From: Euryarchaeota archaeon UBA549
GTDB taxonomy: Archaea; Thermoplasmatota; Poseidoniia; Poseidoniales; Poseidoniaceae
Length of the DNA stretch: 12,278 nucleotides
Direction: 5' to 3'
Assembly (NCBI GenBank): GCA_002495645.1
Contig: DAGF01000084.1
Coordinates: 1 to 12,278 of the forward strand
The notes under the pieces were generated by a model. The model made no database searches. It was not told where the DNA came from and saw only the letters and a program-made list of their open reading frames with translations. A program made the translations under genes and the position numbers. Shown here piece by piece: positions 1 to 7,080 of this stretch. How positions within the stretch are numbered: the stretch's first letter is position 1; every line of letters starts with the position of its first letter.

Positions 1-1338
1 CGCGATGAGATCATGGACATCTTCATTCGCTCCTTGACCGCCAACATCGAGGAGATTGATTCCAATCCAGAAGCCTATGTCCGCACGGCGATGGACAAGG
101 TCATCAAATCCTACAGCATGAAAATCAACAAGAAATCGAAGTCCAAACTCTTCTACTACCTGCGCCGAGACCTCATTGGCTACGGCAAGATGGACGTGCT
201 GATGAACGACGTCAACGTGGAAGATATTTCACTCGACGGGACCAATGTCCCCATCTTCGCCTACCACCGCAAGTTCGAATCGGTGGAAACCACCTGCGTT
301 TGGGAGACCGATGAAGAATTGGAATCCTATGTGATTAAACTCGCTCAACGTTGTGGTAAGCACATTTCGGTGGCTGAGCCATTGCTCGATGCAACGCTGA
401 TGGACGGTTCACGTATCGTTATGAAGCTGGGCCATGAAATCTCAACTCGCGGTTCAGCCTTCTGTATTCGCCGGTTCAAGGACGACCCGTTCTCCCCGGC
501 AGACATCGTTGCGTTCCGAACCATGTCCTCCTTGATGGTCGCTTATCTTTGGATCGCCTTCCAGAACGAAGTGCCCATGCTGTTCGTCGGTGGTACGGCG
601 TCTGGAAAGACGACGACCCTGAACGCCATGTGCATTTTCATCCCCTGGCAAATGAAGATCGTGTCCATCGAATCCACCCGTGAAGTCAACATCCCTCAAC
701 CCAATTGGGTGCCGGGGCTGACTCGGCAAGGGTTCGGTGGTGAGAGCGATGACGGTGTCATCGGTGAGTTCGAATTGCTCAAAGCAGCGTTACGTGAACG
801 GCCGGAATACATCATCGTGGGTGAAATCCGTGGTGCTGAAGCCTACGTTCTGTTCCAAGCCATGGCCACCGGCCACTGCGCGTATTCCACGGTTCACGCC
901 GACTCGGTTCCCTCGCTCGTTCACCGTTTGGAGAACAAGCCAATCGACATCCCACGTGTGCTTCTACCGGCGCTTGAAGCCTGTTCAATTCAGATTCAGA
1001 CCCGTATCAACGGACGCCGTGTACGACGAACCAAGCAGGTGGTGGAAATCGTCGGTATTGACCCCAACTCCATGGAGGTCATCACCAACGAAGTGTTCCG
1101 ATGGGACGTCACCAACGACGATTTCATCTTCAGCGGAAAATCCTATGTGTTGGAGAAAATCATGGTCAAAATCAACTACAGCCAAGAGGAGATGCGACGT
1201 GAACTTCGTACCCGAAAGCGCATCCTTGAGTGGATGGTGTTGAACGATATCCGCAAGGCAGACCAAGTGTCTCAAATCGTCACCGAATACTACGTGCGTC
1301 CGAACGAAATCCTCGCTCGTGTGGACGGGTTGAAGTGA
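1..1338 (+). CDS. Archaeal type IV pilus/type II secretion ATPase (5'-partial)
   Basis: This is a cytoplasmic hexameric ATPase of the GspE/TadA/ArlI family, which powers assembly of a surface filament through the platform proteins encoded next door. Numbering here is from the ATG at base 13. Walker A is GGTASGKT at residues 193-200 (Lys199), the Asp-box region is IESTREV at about 219-225, Walker B is YIIVGEIRG at 266-274, and the His box is STVHADS at 292-298. The reading frame stays open to the left edge of the window (R-D-E-I precedes the Met). Archaeal relatives are usually more than 500 residues, so the ATG at 13 is probably internal and the true start lies outside. The stop is at 1336-1338, and the first platform gene starts 27 bases later. 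The Asp box has Ser where Asp is usual (IEDTRE). The family is certain; the exact filament type is inferred from the neighbours. Confidence 0.93.
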   Translation, partial: RDEIMDIFIRSLTANIEEIDSNPEAYVRTAMDKVIKSYSMKINKKSKSKLFYYLRRDLIGYGKMDVLMNDVNVEDISLDGTNVPIFAYHRKFESVETTCVWETDEELESYVIKLAQRCGKHISVAEPLLDATLMDGSRIVMKLGHEISTRGSAFCIRRFKDDPFSPADIVAFRTMSSLMVAYLWIAFQNEVPMLFVGGTASGKTTTLNAMCIFIPWQMKIVSIESTREVNIPQPNWVPGLTRQGFGGESDDGVIGEFELLKAALRERPEYIIVGEIRGAEAYVLFQAMATGHCAYSTVHADSVPSLVHRLENKPIDIPRVLLPALEACSIQIQTRINGRRVRRTKQVVEIVGIDPNSMEVITNEVFRWDVTNDDFIFSGKSYVLEKIMVKINYSQEEMRRELRTRKRILEWMVLNDIRKADQVSQIVTEYYVRPNEILARVDGLK

Positions 1339-1365
1339 GGCGGCGAATTCTATCACGGTGATACA

Positions 1366-2385
1366 ATGGACCTGACGGCATGGCAACGCATCTGCAATCG
1401 GCTGCTCGGGCCGTTTGTCAAGAAGCGTGCTCGCAACGACAAGGAATTGTCAGCGAACCTCGTCAAGGGTTCCATGGGCATGATGCCCGAGGTGTACTTG
1501 TCCACCGTCATCGTCACCTCCATTGCCATCACTCTGATGTCGTGGGCCTTTGTGGCGGTCTTTTTCATTCCCGATATCGGTGTTATCGCCTTTTACGAAA
1601 GCATCCAAGATTCGGCCACGCTCAATCCTTGCTTCGAGTGGGAGTATTGGAACCCCGACCTCGTTGACCCCACACAGCCAGGCAATGGTTGTCCTGAATA
1701 TGCATTGCAAGTCTTCCCCGCCGCCCTGAAGGTCATCATCGTCGCCTTAGGCGGTGTCATCATCCCCTATGCGGCCTACAAATACAACAAGGGTGGCGCA
1801 AAGCGAGAAGCCACTCGCCGTGCTGACATGATTGAGAAGTACCTGCCCTACGCTGCGTCCTACACCGCCGCCATGTCAGCCGCTAACGCCACGCCGGCGA
1901 AGATTTTCCGCTCCCTTGCCATGAACAAGGACATCTACGGCGACGTCGCTGATGACGCCGCCATGATTTATCGCGACATCACGTTGCTTGGCTACGACCT
2001 CATCACGGCGATGAAGATGAGCGTTGACCGTGCTGCTTCGGTTTGGCTGACAGAATTTTTCCAAGGCATGGTCGGCACCCTAACTGCAGGCGGTCAACTC
2101 AAGCTGTTCTTCCTCAACCGTGCAGAGCACTACATGCGTGAAAACCGAACCCGCCTGGGGCAATTCCTCGAATCCATTGCCCTTCTGGCGGAATCCTACA
2201 TTGTGGTCGCTGTCGCCATGCCGCTGTTTTTGATCGTCATGCTCGTCATCATGTTCTGGGTTTCGGGTTCGGGTGCTCAAATGAGTGAAGGCATGCTTTA
2301 CGGCATTGTGCTCGGATTCATTCCGATGATTCACATCGCCTACGCCATCCTCGTGTGGACCAGCAGTAAGGAGCAAGAGATGTAG
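1366..2385 (+). CDS. Type II secretion system F-type membrane platform protein (TadB/TadC/ArlJ-like), first copy
   Basis: This 339-residue inner-membrane platform protein would sit at the base of the filament machine and be driven by the upstream ATPase. Predicted membrane spans are at about 43-68, 117-139, 275-299 and 308-331. Between spans 2 and 3 lies a helical cytoplasmic F domain (about 140-272, including KYLPYAASYTAAM and LGQFLESIALLAESY) typical of archaeal T2SSF proteins. The loop between spans 1 and 2 is predicted extracellular and has two cysteines (89 and 109) that could form a disulfide. GGTGAT at 1357-1362 lies three bases before the ATG and supports this start. The stop TAG at 2383-2385 is followed by the second platform gene. 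Family assignment rests on topology and the F-domain pattern; filament type is inferred. Confidence 0.87.
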   Translation: MDLTAWQRICNRLLGPFVKKRARNDKELSANLVKGSMGMMPEVYLSTVIVTSIAITLMSWAFVAVFFIPDIGVIAFYESIQDSATLNPCFEWEYWNPDLVDPTQPGNGCPEYALQVFPAALKVIIVALGGVIIPYAAYKYNKGGAKREATRRADMIEKYLPYAASYTAAMSAANATPAKIFRSLAMNKDIYGDVADDAAMIYRDITLLGYDLITAMKMSVDRAASVWLTEFFQGMVGTLTAGGQLKLFFLNRAEHYMRENRTRLGQFLESIALLAESYIVVAVAMPLFLIVMLVIMFWVSGSGAQMSEGMLYGIVLGFIPMIHIAYAILVWTSSKEQEM

Positions 2386-2386
2386 A

Positions 2387-2394
2387 GGGGGGAG
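2387..2394 (+). promoter_or_regulatory. Ribosome binding site that decides a TTG start
   Basis: A GGGGGGAG run lies five bases before the TTG at 2400-2402. It lies just after the stop of the first platform gene. No ATG or GTG gives as good a match to the start of the second platform protein, so this site supports a TTG initiation codon. Confidence 0.65.
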
Positions 2395-2399
2395 AAAGG

Positions 2400-3974
2400 T
2401 TGGCACGAAAGAAAGAGAAAATCGTCGTCAATTTGGACTTGCCCAAAGACGACACGACCTTGACAAGGTTGTACGTCATTCTCTTCTTTTCCATCATTCT
2501 CGGCCTTGGCAGCGGCTTGTTTTGGATTGCGAATTCTGGATTCGTGCCCACCGCCAACGGCGAGCCGATGTTCACCAACCTCTACTGCGGGGCGACCGCA
2601 CAGGATGAACTTGGAAACCCAACGGGGGAATATTTCCAGACCAACCAAAAGCCAACCTACACGGCGAACCAAACCTGTTCCATTCTCCAAGATGAGCCAG
2701 ACCGTATCACATGGGAAGGCGAAGAGTGGACCATGGTGACCAAACGCGGAAAGAACTTCGATGTCCCTGGGGTACCCGAATCCTCTACGGGTGGGACGGC
2801 CGTGTTGCAGCCCCTGTGGCTGAATTACACCGTTGAAGCCTCGGGCTCCTACGACTACACCGTGGCGATTCGAACTTCGGGCGGTGACATTCTCGAATTC
2901 GAAAACGACACGGCCAACACCGGCGAACAGCAACTGTTCATGCTCAGCATTCCACCCGACTCGCGGTATGAATTGATTTTCATGACCTCGCAAGAGGGAC
3001 AGTTCCTGCAAACGGTCACCTTTGACATGACCGTTCACTATCAGGATGGCATCCCCACGAACATGAACAACAAATCCCTCTGGCTCGGGCCAGCCGTTGA
3101 AGCCGGTCCGCTCAAGGTTCACCCCACCATCTTCCTCAATTTCTTTGGTTTGACCTTCTTTTTCTTCATCTACCCGGCCTCCTATTACTGGGAAAAGGTC
3201 GAGGACGCCAAGAACGAAGTCGAGGAAAAATTCCCGGATTTCCTCCGAGATTTGGCCGAGTACTGGAAGGGTGGTCTTTCCATGACGGTGGCGGTCCAAA
3301 CGCTGGCGACATCCGAATACGGGGCATTAAATGACGAAGTCAAGAAGATGTCCGACCAACTCAGTTGGGGCGTCAAGTTCTCCGATGTCATTCGTCAGTT
3401 CGCCGAACGGGTGGGAACACCGCTTGTTCGGCGTGCGATCACGCTCATTGCCGAAGCCGACCGCGCGGGTGGAAAGATTTCTGACATTCTGGTCACGGCC
3501 GCCAACGACTCTCGTGAATTGAAGTTCCTTGAGGGTGAACGTAAACGAGCCATCGGTTCGTACATTGCGGTCATTTGGACGTCGTATTTCGTTTTCCTTG
3601 GCGTGATTGTCGTTCTGGCCAAGGTGTTTATTCCCGCCATTGCCGGTTCCAACTCCGGTGGCGAGGACGGCGGCGACAGCGGCGGCCAAACCATTGGAAA
3701 CATGACCATCCGCAACATTGACCCGCTGTTTTTCCTGACCATTTTCTACTACGGCGTGACCATGCAAGCGCTGGGTAATGGTTCGATGGCCGGCTTGATG
3801 GCGACGGGTCGTTTTTCCACCGGATTCAAGCACTCTGGCATGATGATCGTGGTCGCCCTGGTCATCTTCAATCTCGTTGCCTTTTCACCGGATTTGATCG
3901 GCATCACCGAAGTACCCGGACTCAACCCGTCATCGGGCAGCTTCGTTCCTTCACCGCTCTACTTCGGAGGTTGA
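2400..3974 (+). CDS. Type II secretion system F-type platform protein with N-terminal extracellular domain, second copy
   Basis: This 524-residue membrane protein starts at TTG. After a basic N-terminus there is span 1 (about 22-45), a predicted extracellular domain (about 46-238), span 2 (243-263), a cytoplasmic F domain (about 264-385), span 3 (386-412), a Gly/Asp/Glu-rich external loop (416-429), and spans 4 and 5 (about 441-460 and 481-500). The F domain carries the classic archaeal TadB/ArlJ pattern FPDFLRDLAEYWKGG, then AEADRAGGKISDIL and LEGERKRAIGSYIA. The external domain has two cysteines (63 and 93), alternating hydrophobic strands (for example 150-160 and 203-214) suggesting a beta sandwich, and several N-X-S/T sequons (90, 142, 169, 224). 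It probably pairs with the first copy as a two-subunit platform. The extra domain is not usual for this family. Its function is unknown; contact with the growing filament or cell envelope is a guess. Confidence 0.87.
   Translation: MARKKEKIVVNLDLPKDDTTLTRLYVILFFSIILGLGSGLFWIANSGFVPTANGEPMFTNLYCGATAQDELGNPTGEYFQTNQKPTYTANQTCSILQDEPDRITWEGEEWTMVTKRGKNFDVPGVPESSTGGTAVLQPLWLNYTVEASGSYDYTVAIRTSGGDILEFENDTANTGEQQLFMLSIPPDSRYELIFMTSQEGQFLQTVTFDMTVHYQDGIPTNMNNKSLWLGPAVEAGPLKVHPTIFLNFFGLTFFFFIYPASYYWEKVEDAKNEVEEKFPDFLRDLAEYWKGGLSMTVAVQTLATSEYGALNDEVKKMSDQLSWGVKFSDVIRQFAERVGTPLVRRAITLIAEADRAGGKISDILVTAANDSRELKFLEGERKRAIGSYIAVIWTSYFVFLGVIVVLAKVFIPAIAGSNSGGEDGGDSGGQTIGNMTIRNIDPLFFLTIFYYGVTMQALGNGSMAGLMATGRFSTGFKHSGMMIVVALVIFNLVAFSPDLIGITEVPGLNPSSGSFVPSPLYFGG
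3966..3971 (+). promoter_or_regulatory. Ribosome binding site for the first small pilin-like gene
   Basis: GGAGGT lies seven bases before the ATG at 3979. It overlaps the last codons of the second platform gene, which ties translation of the two genes together. An ATG at 3974-3976 is in a different frame and is not the start. Confidence 0.65.
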
Positions 3975-3978
3975 TGCC

Positions 3979-4419
3979 ATGCGTCATGACGAAGAGGCGC
4001 AGATCCATATTTTGGAGATGCTGACGCTGTTCTGGCTGTTCTTCATGTCAGCCACATTCCTCATTCGTGTTCACGTCCCCGATTCACCTTCTGTTGCGCT
4101 CGATTCATCCTTGGAGATGGCCGGCGATGACGCTATTCGCTACGGACTCGGCCTTGAAGCTGAGATTGAAGGTGAGAACCGATTGGAGGAATTGCTCGCC
4201 AACGACGACCGGGAGGGTGCGTGTGAACTCCTCCAATCCGCCGTTGCACCGGGGAAGGAAGCCAACTGTTGGCTTGCAAAGGACAGTTCTGTGGCCACCC
4301 CTCACGGTACGGTGGGCTCACCCTCCAGTGGTACGGTTGCTGTTCATCATCTCGTCGTCATCGGGCCCTATGTGTGGACGGTGACCCTTGATGTCTGGGC
4401 CCGCGGAGGTGGTGCCTGA
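3979..4419 (+). CDS. Small single-span protein with pilin-like N-terminus (minor pilin or pseudopilin candidate)
   Basis: This 146-residue protein has a short charged N-terminus (MRHDEEAQIH), one hydrophobic helix at about 11-30 (ILEMLTLFWLFFMSATFLI), then a predicted external domain. An acidic residue just before the hydrophobic helix is a feature of type IV pilins. No clear class III signal peptidase site (Arg/Lys-Gly before Gln/Glu) is visible, so processing is uncertain. Cysteines 82 and 97 could pair. A hydrophobic strand-rich C-terminus (122-141, HHLVVIGPYVWTVTLDVW) resembles the beta part of a pilin fold. The gene starts four bases after the second platform gene and overlaps the next gene by one base. 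Haloarchaeal pilus operons contain comparable small proteins at this place. I do not recognise a named family; a minor pilin or assembly adaptor is an inference from position and shape. Confidence 0.75.
   Translation: MRHDEEAQIHILEMLTLFWLFFMSATFLIRVHVPDSPSVALDSSLEMAGDDAIRYGLGLEAEIEGENRLEELLANDDREGACELLQSAVAPGKEANCWLAKDSSVATPHGTVGSPSSGTVAVHHLVVIGPYVWTVTLDVWARGGGA
4405..4413 (+). promoter_or_regulatory. Near-consensus ribosome binding site for the second small pilin-like gene
   Basis: GGAGGTGGT lies five bases before the ATG at 4419 and sits within the end of the preceding gene. It is the strongest Shine-Dalgarno match seen in the window, and it accompanies a TGATG stop/start overlap. Confidence 0.7.
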
Positions 4420-4865
4420 TGCAGAGCACCGACCTGCGTGAATCCCAAGCAGGACAGATGCTTCTGGCCACCGGCGTGGTGCTGCTCATGTCGCTGTTGT
4501 CCATGGCCATTTTTGGCGTGAAGGTCGCTGGCCTAACCCTGCCACACGAAGCGGCTTCAGACGACGTCATCGACACCACCAATCAGGTGTTGGAATCCAT
4601 TCAGCCACTCACGCAAGCACGCATGGACCTGTGGGTGGACGGTGGATTGGAGCCCATGGAGGCGGCAGAATTGGGCTTTGAGACCGTTCACGACGACCTC
4701 CTCCATCACGGTGAACTTCGGGGTGTGGAGATCAAATTGACCAACATGGTGCTGACAGAGGTTGATGCCAGCACCATCGCTGTCGCTGCCGAACTCGGCG
4801 TCTCCGATGGGGAAGCGATGCTCAACTACGACGTGAATTTCACGCTGGATGTTCAGTCTTCGTGA
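4419..4865 (+). CDS. Small single-span protein, pilin-like, last gene of the pilus operon
   Basis: This 148-residue protein has the N-terminus DLRESQAGQMLLATGVVLL followed by a hydrophobic helix at about 13-38, then a predicted external domain rich in acidic and small residues. The pattern of Arg, Gly/Gln and then a long Leu/Val/Ala helix resembles the small archaeal pilus-operon proteins whose helix starts like RGQ-LVLAAGVV. There is no cysteine. The C-terminal half alternates hydrophobic residues (101-146, ending YDVNFTLDVQ), which suggests strands. It starts inside the stop of the previous gene (TGATG) behind a strong ribosome binding site, so the two small proteins are probably made in matched amounts and may form a pair. 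Its last 13 bases overlap the convergent kinase gene. No function can be proven; a minor pilin or tip/adaptor role is inferred. Confidence 0.75.
   Translation: MQSTDLRESQAGQMLLATGVVLLMSLLSMAIFGVKVAGLTLPHEAASDDVIDTTNQVLESIQPLTQARMDLWVDGGLEPMEAAELGFETVHDDLLHHGELRGVEIKLTNMVLTEVDASTIAVAAELGVSDGEAMLNYDVNFTLDVQSS
4853..4865. other. Convergent overlap of two stop regions
   Basis: The + strand pilus gene stops at TGA 4863-4865 and the - strand kinase stops at TGA 4853-4855 (read in reverse). The last four codons of each gene share these 13 bases. There is no space for a separate terminator, so transcripts from both sides probably overlap. Confidence 0.9.
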
Positions 4866-5497
4866 TGCTGGTCAATCGCTCGGTTGAGCAAGGTGAAGAT
4901 TCGCTCCACGTCGTTGTCGACACGCGTCGGGTCGACCATCGGCCAGTTGGCGATTTTTGCACGCTCAATCAACCCGTCTTGGATGGCGCGAATACGGCCA
5001 AAGTTGGCGAGGTAGCGGTCTGACCTTCGGTAGGAATGGGCATCTCGGGATTTGAGCATCGCTTGGTGGGAACGCTCCTCATCGACGACCATGACCACGC
5101 CGAGCGCCACGCCCCCGGCGTCTTCCCACGCCTTGAGCAGCCGGGCACTGGGAACGATGTGCACGCCCTCCAACAACAGGTCAATGCCCTCACGTCGTGC
5201 TCGCTCGAGGGTCGCCGATACGCCGGCCTCGACCGCAAGGCAGGTTTCGTTCCAGTCAAGAACTGGCTCGCCGCTGCTTCCTTTTGAGAACGAGGAGCGG
5301 TGGAGGGCCTCGTGTTCGTGCTCGGTGTCGGTGGCTCGCATGATTTCGCGAATGGCATCGGTTGACATCACGCGAGTGAAGCCTGCTCGTTGGGCTACAC
5401 CCACGGCTGCGGTGGATTTGCCCACACCGGTTGCACCGGCGATGATGAGCAGACGTGGTGGACGCGTTGAGAGGGTTTGGGCGGTGCGCTGCGCCAT
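4853..5497 (-). CDS. P-loop kinase, 2-phosphoglycerate kinase-like
   Basis: This cytosolic small-molecule kinase resembles archaeal 2-phosphoglycerate kinase, which in methanogens makes 2,3-bisphosphoglycerate on the way to cyclic 2,3-diphosphoglycerate. Family marks are Walker A GATGVGKST (residues 21-29), STDAIREIMRAT shortly after it, LHRSSF, VEAGVSATLERARREG, and the LLLEGVHIVPS segment. The start is uncertain. The ATG at 5497 follows GAGGGTGGGG, whereas the in-frame ATGs at 5515 and 5542 have no ribosome binding site; all three keep the kinase core. The protein from 5497 is 214 residues. The gene is convergent with the pilus operon (overlap 4853-4865) and divergent from the aldehyde dehydrogenase. 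No link to either neighbour is evident, and in a non-methanogen the substrate may differ. Confidence 0.8.
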   Translation of the reverse strand: MAQRTAQTLSTRPPRLLIIAGATGVGKSTAAVGVAQRAGFTRVMSTDAIREIMRATDTEHEHEALHRSSFSKGSSGEPVLDWNETCLAVEAGVSATLERARREGIDLLLEGVHIVPSARLLKAWEDAGGVALGVVMVVDEERSHQAMLKSRDAHSYRRSDRYLANFGRIRAIQDGLIERAKIANWPMVDPTRVDNDVERIFTLLNRAIDQHHED

Positions 5498-5634
5498 CCC
5501 CACCCTCGTGGTCATGAAGAGCGGTGGAGGGCTTGGGCACATGAGGGTTCTGTCGTCCGTGGCTTGTTGGGTCGGGGTTTGAGGGCGGAGGCTTCCACCG
5601 ATGCCCCTTTGAAGCGTCTTGGCTTGGAAGTTTC
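5498..5634. other. Divergent intergenic region between kinase and aldehyde dehydrogenase
   Basis: This region of about 137 bases (shorter if the kinase starts further upstream) must hold the promoters for both directions. It is GC-rich. I see no convincing archaeal TATA box: the AT-richest spots, near 5577-5582 and 5606-5613, are weak. No ribosome binding site stronger than TTGGAAG precedes the + strand gene. No inverted repeat clear enough to call an operator was found. Confidence 0.4.
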
Positions 5635-7071
5635 ATGGCCGAAGAACAGATGTGGATTGCCGGAGAATGGTGCGCTGCAGAGAACGAAGAAACCAGCGAT
5701 GTGCTCAATCCCGCAACGGGCGACGTCATGGCGACGGTGCCCAAGGCGACCGTTGGCGATGTCGACCGGTGTGTGGCGGCTTCACGTGAAGCCCTGAATC
5801 ACGCTGACTGGAAAGCGATGGACCCCGCTCAGCGCGGACGTATCCTCAACAAAATGGCAGCCGTAACCTACGCCAAGGCCAAGGAGTTGGCCGTTGTTGA
5901 ATCCTCGAACAACGGCAAGACCTTCCGAGAAGCACTTTCTGAAATCCGCTACGGTGCTTGGACGCTGGAATATTTCGCCGGTCTGGCCGATAAAATCGAA
6001 GGCAGCACGATTCCCGTCCCTGGTCCTCGATTGAACTACACCCTTCGCCAACCTCTGGGTGTCACCGCTCACATCGTTCCGTGGAACTTCCCACTGCAAC
6101 TGGCTCTGCGCTCCATTGCTCCTGCACTCGCTGCCGGGTGCACGGTCATCGCCAAACCTGCTTCATGGACCCCGCTTTCCTTGATTGCCTGGAGCAAAGC
6201 CATCGACGAGGCCGAAACGGGCCTCCCTTCCGGCGTCTTGCAGGTCTTGACCGGTTCCGGTGCTCTTGCCGGGGACGCCTTGGCCGGCCACCCTGGCGTT
6301 GACGGTGTTGTGTTGACGGGCGGTGTGCCAACCGGAAAGACCGTGATGGCCAAGGCCAGCGAGCAGTTGACCCCCGTCACGCTTGAACTCGGTGGAAAGG
6401 GTGCAAACATCGTCTTCCCCGATGCCAATCTCCGCTACGCTGCGAAGGCCATCTGCTTTGGTATCTTCATGAACGCCGGTCAGATGTGTTGGGCTGGCTC
6501 CCGTCTCCTGGTGCACGAGGATGTTCACGACGACCTCGTTGAGGCGGTGTGCACCGAGGTCGCCAAGTGGCCCGTTGGCCCAGGCATGGAAGAGGGTGTG
6601 CGCATGGGCAGTTTGGTACACGAACGCCACCGAGCCGAAGTGCTCGAGAAACTCGAGGCCGGCCTGAAGGAAGGCGGCAAGGTGGTGTTGGGCGGGAAGG
6701 CGCTCGACCGGGACGGGGCTTTCATGGAAGCGACCGTTGTCACTGGCGTGGACCGTTCCCACCTGCTGTTCCAAGACGAGTTGTTCGGTCCTGTGCTGGC
6801 CGTCACGACGTTTTCTTCGGATGAAGAAGCTCTGGAACTCGCCAACGACACGCCCTTTGGTCTGTTGAACGGTGTGTGGACCAACGACCTGAGCCGTGCT
6901 CACAAGATGGCACGGGATTTGGAGTGCGGTATGGTCTCCATCAACGAGTACCCCATCACCTTCCCACAAACGGCCTTCACCGGTTGGAAGCACTCTGGAA
7001 TCGGTGTGGAGCAGAGCCAAGATGCGCTCCGCTTCTACACGAAAGTCAAGAACGTCAACGTGAAGTTGTGA
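5635..7071 (+). CDS. NAD(P)-dependent aldehyde dehydrogenase
   Basis: This 478-residue cytosolic enzyme of the ALDH superfamily oxidises an aldehyde to an acid using NAD(P)+. The catalytic set is complete: Asn151 in VPWNFP, Lys174 in AKPASWTP, general base Glu251 in LELGGKGANIV, nucleophile Cys285 in NAGQMCWAGSR, and the QDELFGPVLAV motif at 380-390 with Glu382. Two motifs differ from the common form. The coenzyme loop reads VVLTGGVPTGK rather than FTGS-x-x-x-G, and the residue after KPA is Ser rather than Glu, which in this superfamily often goes with tolerance of NADP+. Length is normal. The enoyl-CoA isomerase gene follows after nine bases. Context suggests a semialdehyde of an aromatic or acyl-CoA pathway as substrate, but betaine or succinic semialdehyde-type substrates cannot be excluded. 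Confidence 0.93.
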   Translation: MAEEQMWIAGEWCAAENEETSDVLNPATGDVMATVPKATVGDVDRCVAASREALNHADWKAMDPAQRGRILNKMAAVTYAKAKELAVVESSNNGKTFREALSEIRYGAWTLEYFAGLADKIEGSTIPVPGPRLNYTLRQPLGVTAHIVPWNFPLQLALRSIAPALAAGCTVIAKPASWTPLSLIAWSKAIDEAETGLPSGVLQVLTGSGALAGDALAGHPGVDGVVLTGGVPTGKTVMAKASEQLTPVTLELGGKGANIVFPDANLRYAAKAICFGIFMNAGQMCWAGSRLLVHEDVHDDLVEAVCTEVAKWPVGPGMEEGVRMGSLVHERHRAEVLEKLEAGLKEGGKVVLGGKALDRDGAFMEATVVTGVDRSHLLFQDELFGPVLAVTTFSSDEEALELANDTPFGLLNGVWTNDLSRAHKMARDLECGMVSINEYPITFPQTAFTGWKHSGIGVEQSQDALRFYTKVKNVNVKL

Positions 7072-7078
7072 GGTGGTG
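7070..7078 (+). promoter_or_regulatory. Ribosome binding site of the enoyl-CoA isomerase gene
   Basis: GAGGTGGTG overlaps the TGA stop of the aldehyde dehydrogenase and ends two bases before the ATG at 7081. This indicates coupled translation of the two enzymes from one message. Confidence 0.6.
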
Positions 7079-7080
7079 AG

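Noticed and set aside
2340..3299. A 319-codon open frame on the - strand
   Set aside because: It is antisense to the two platform genes, which have strong membrane-span and F-domain patterns. The reverse translation has no recognisable fold.
3661..3687. Gly/Asp-rich GGC/GAC repeat-like stretch, considered as a microsatellite or calcium-binding repeat
   Set aside because: It is short and irregular and encodes an external linker (about residues 416-429) between two membrane spans, so a flexible loop is the simpler explanation.
5052..5582. A 176-codon open frame on the + strand opposite the kinase
   Set aside because: The - strand frame has Walker A and the LEGVHIVP family motif; the + strand translation is Ser/Arg/Pro-rich without a pattern.
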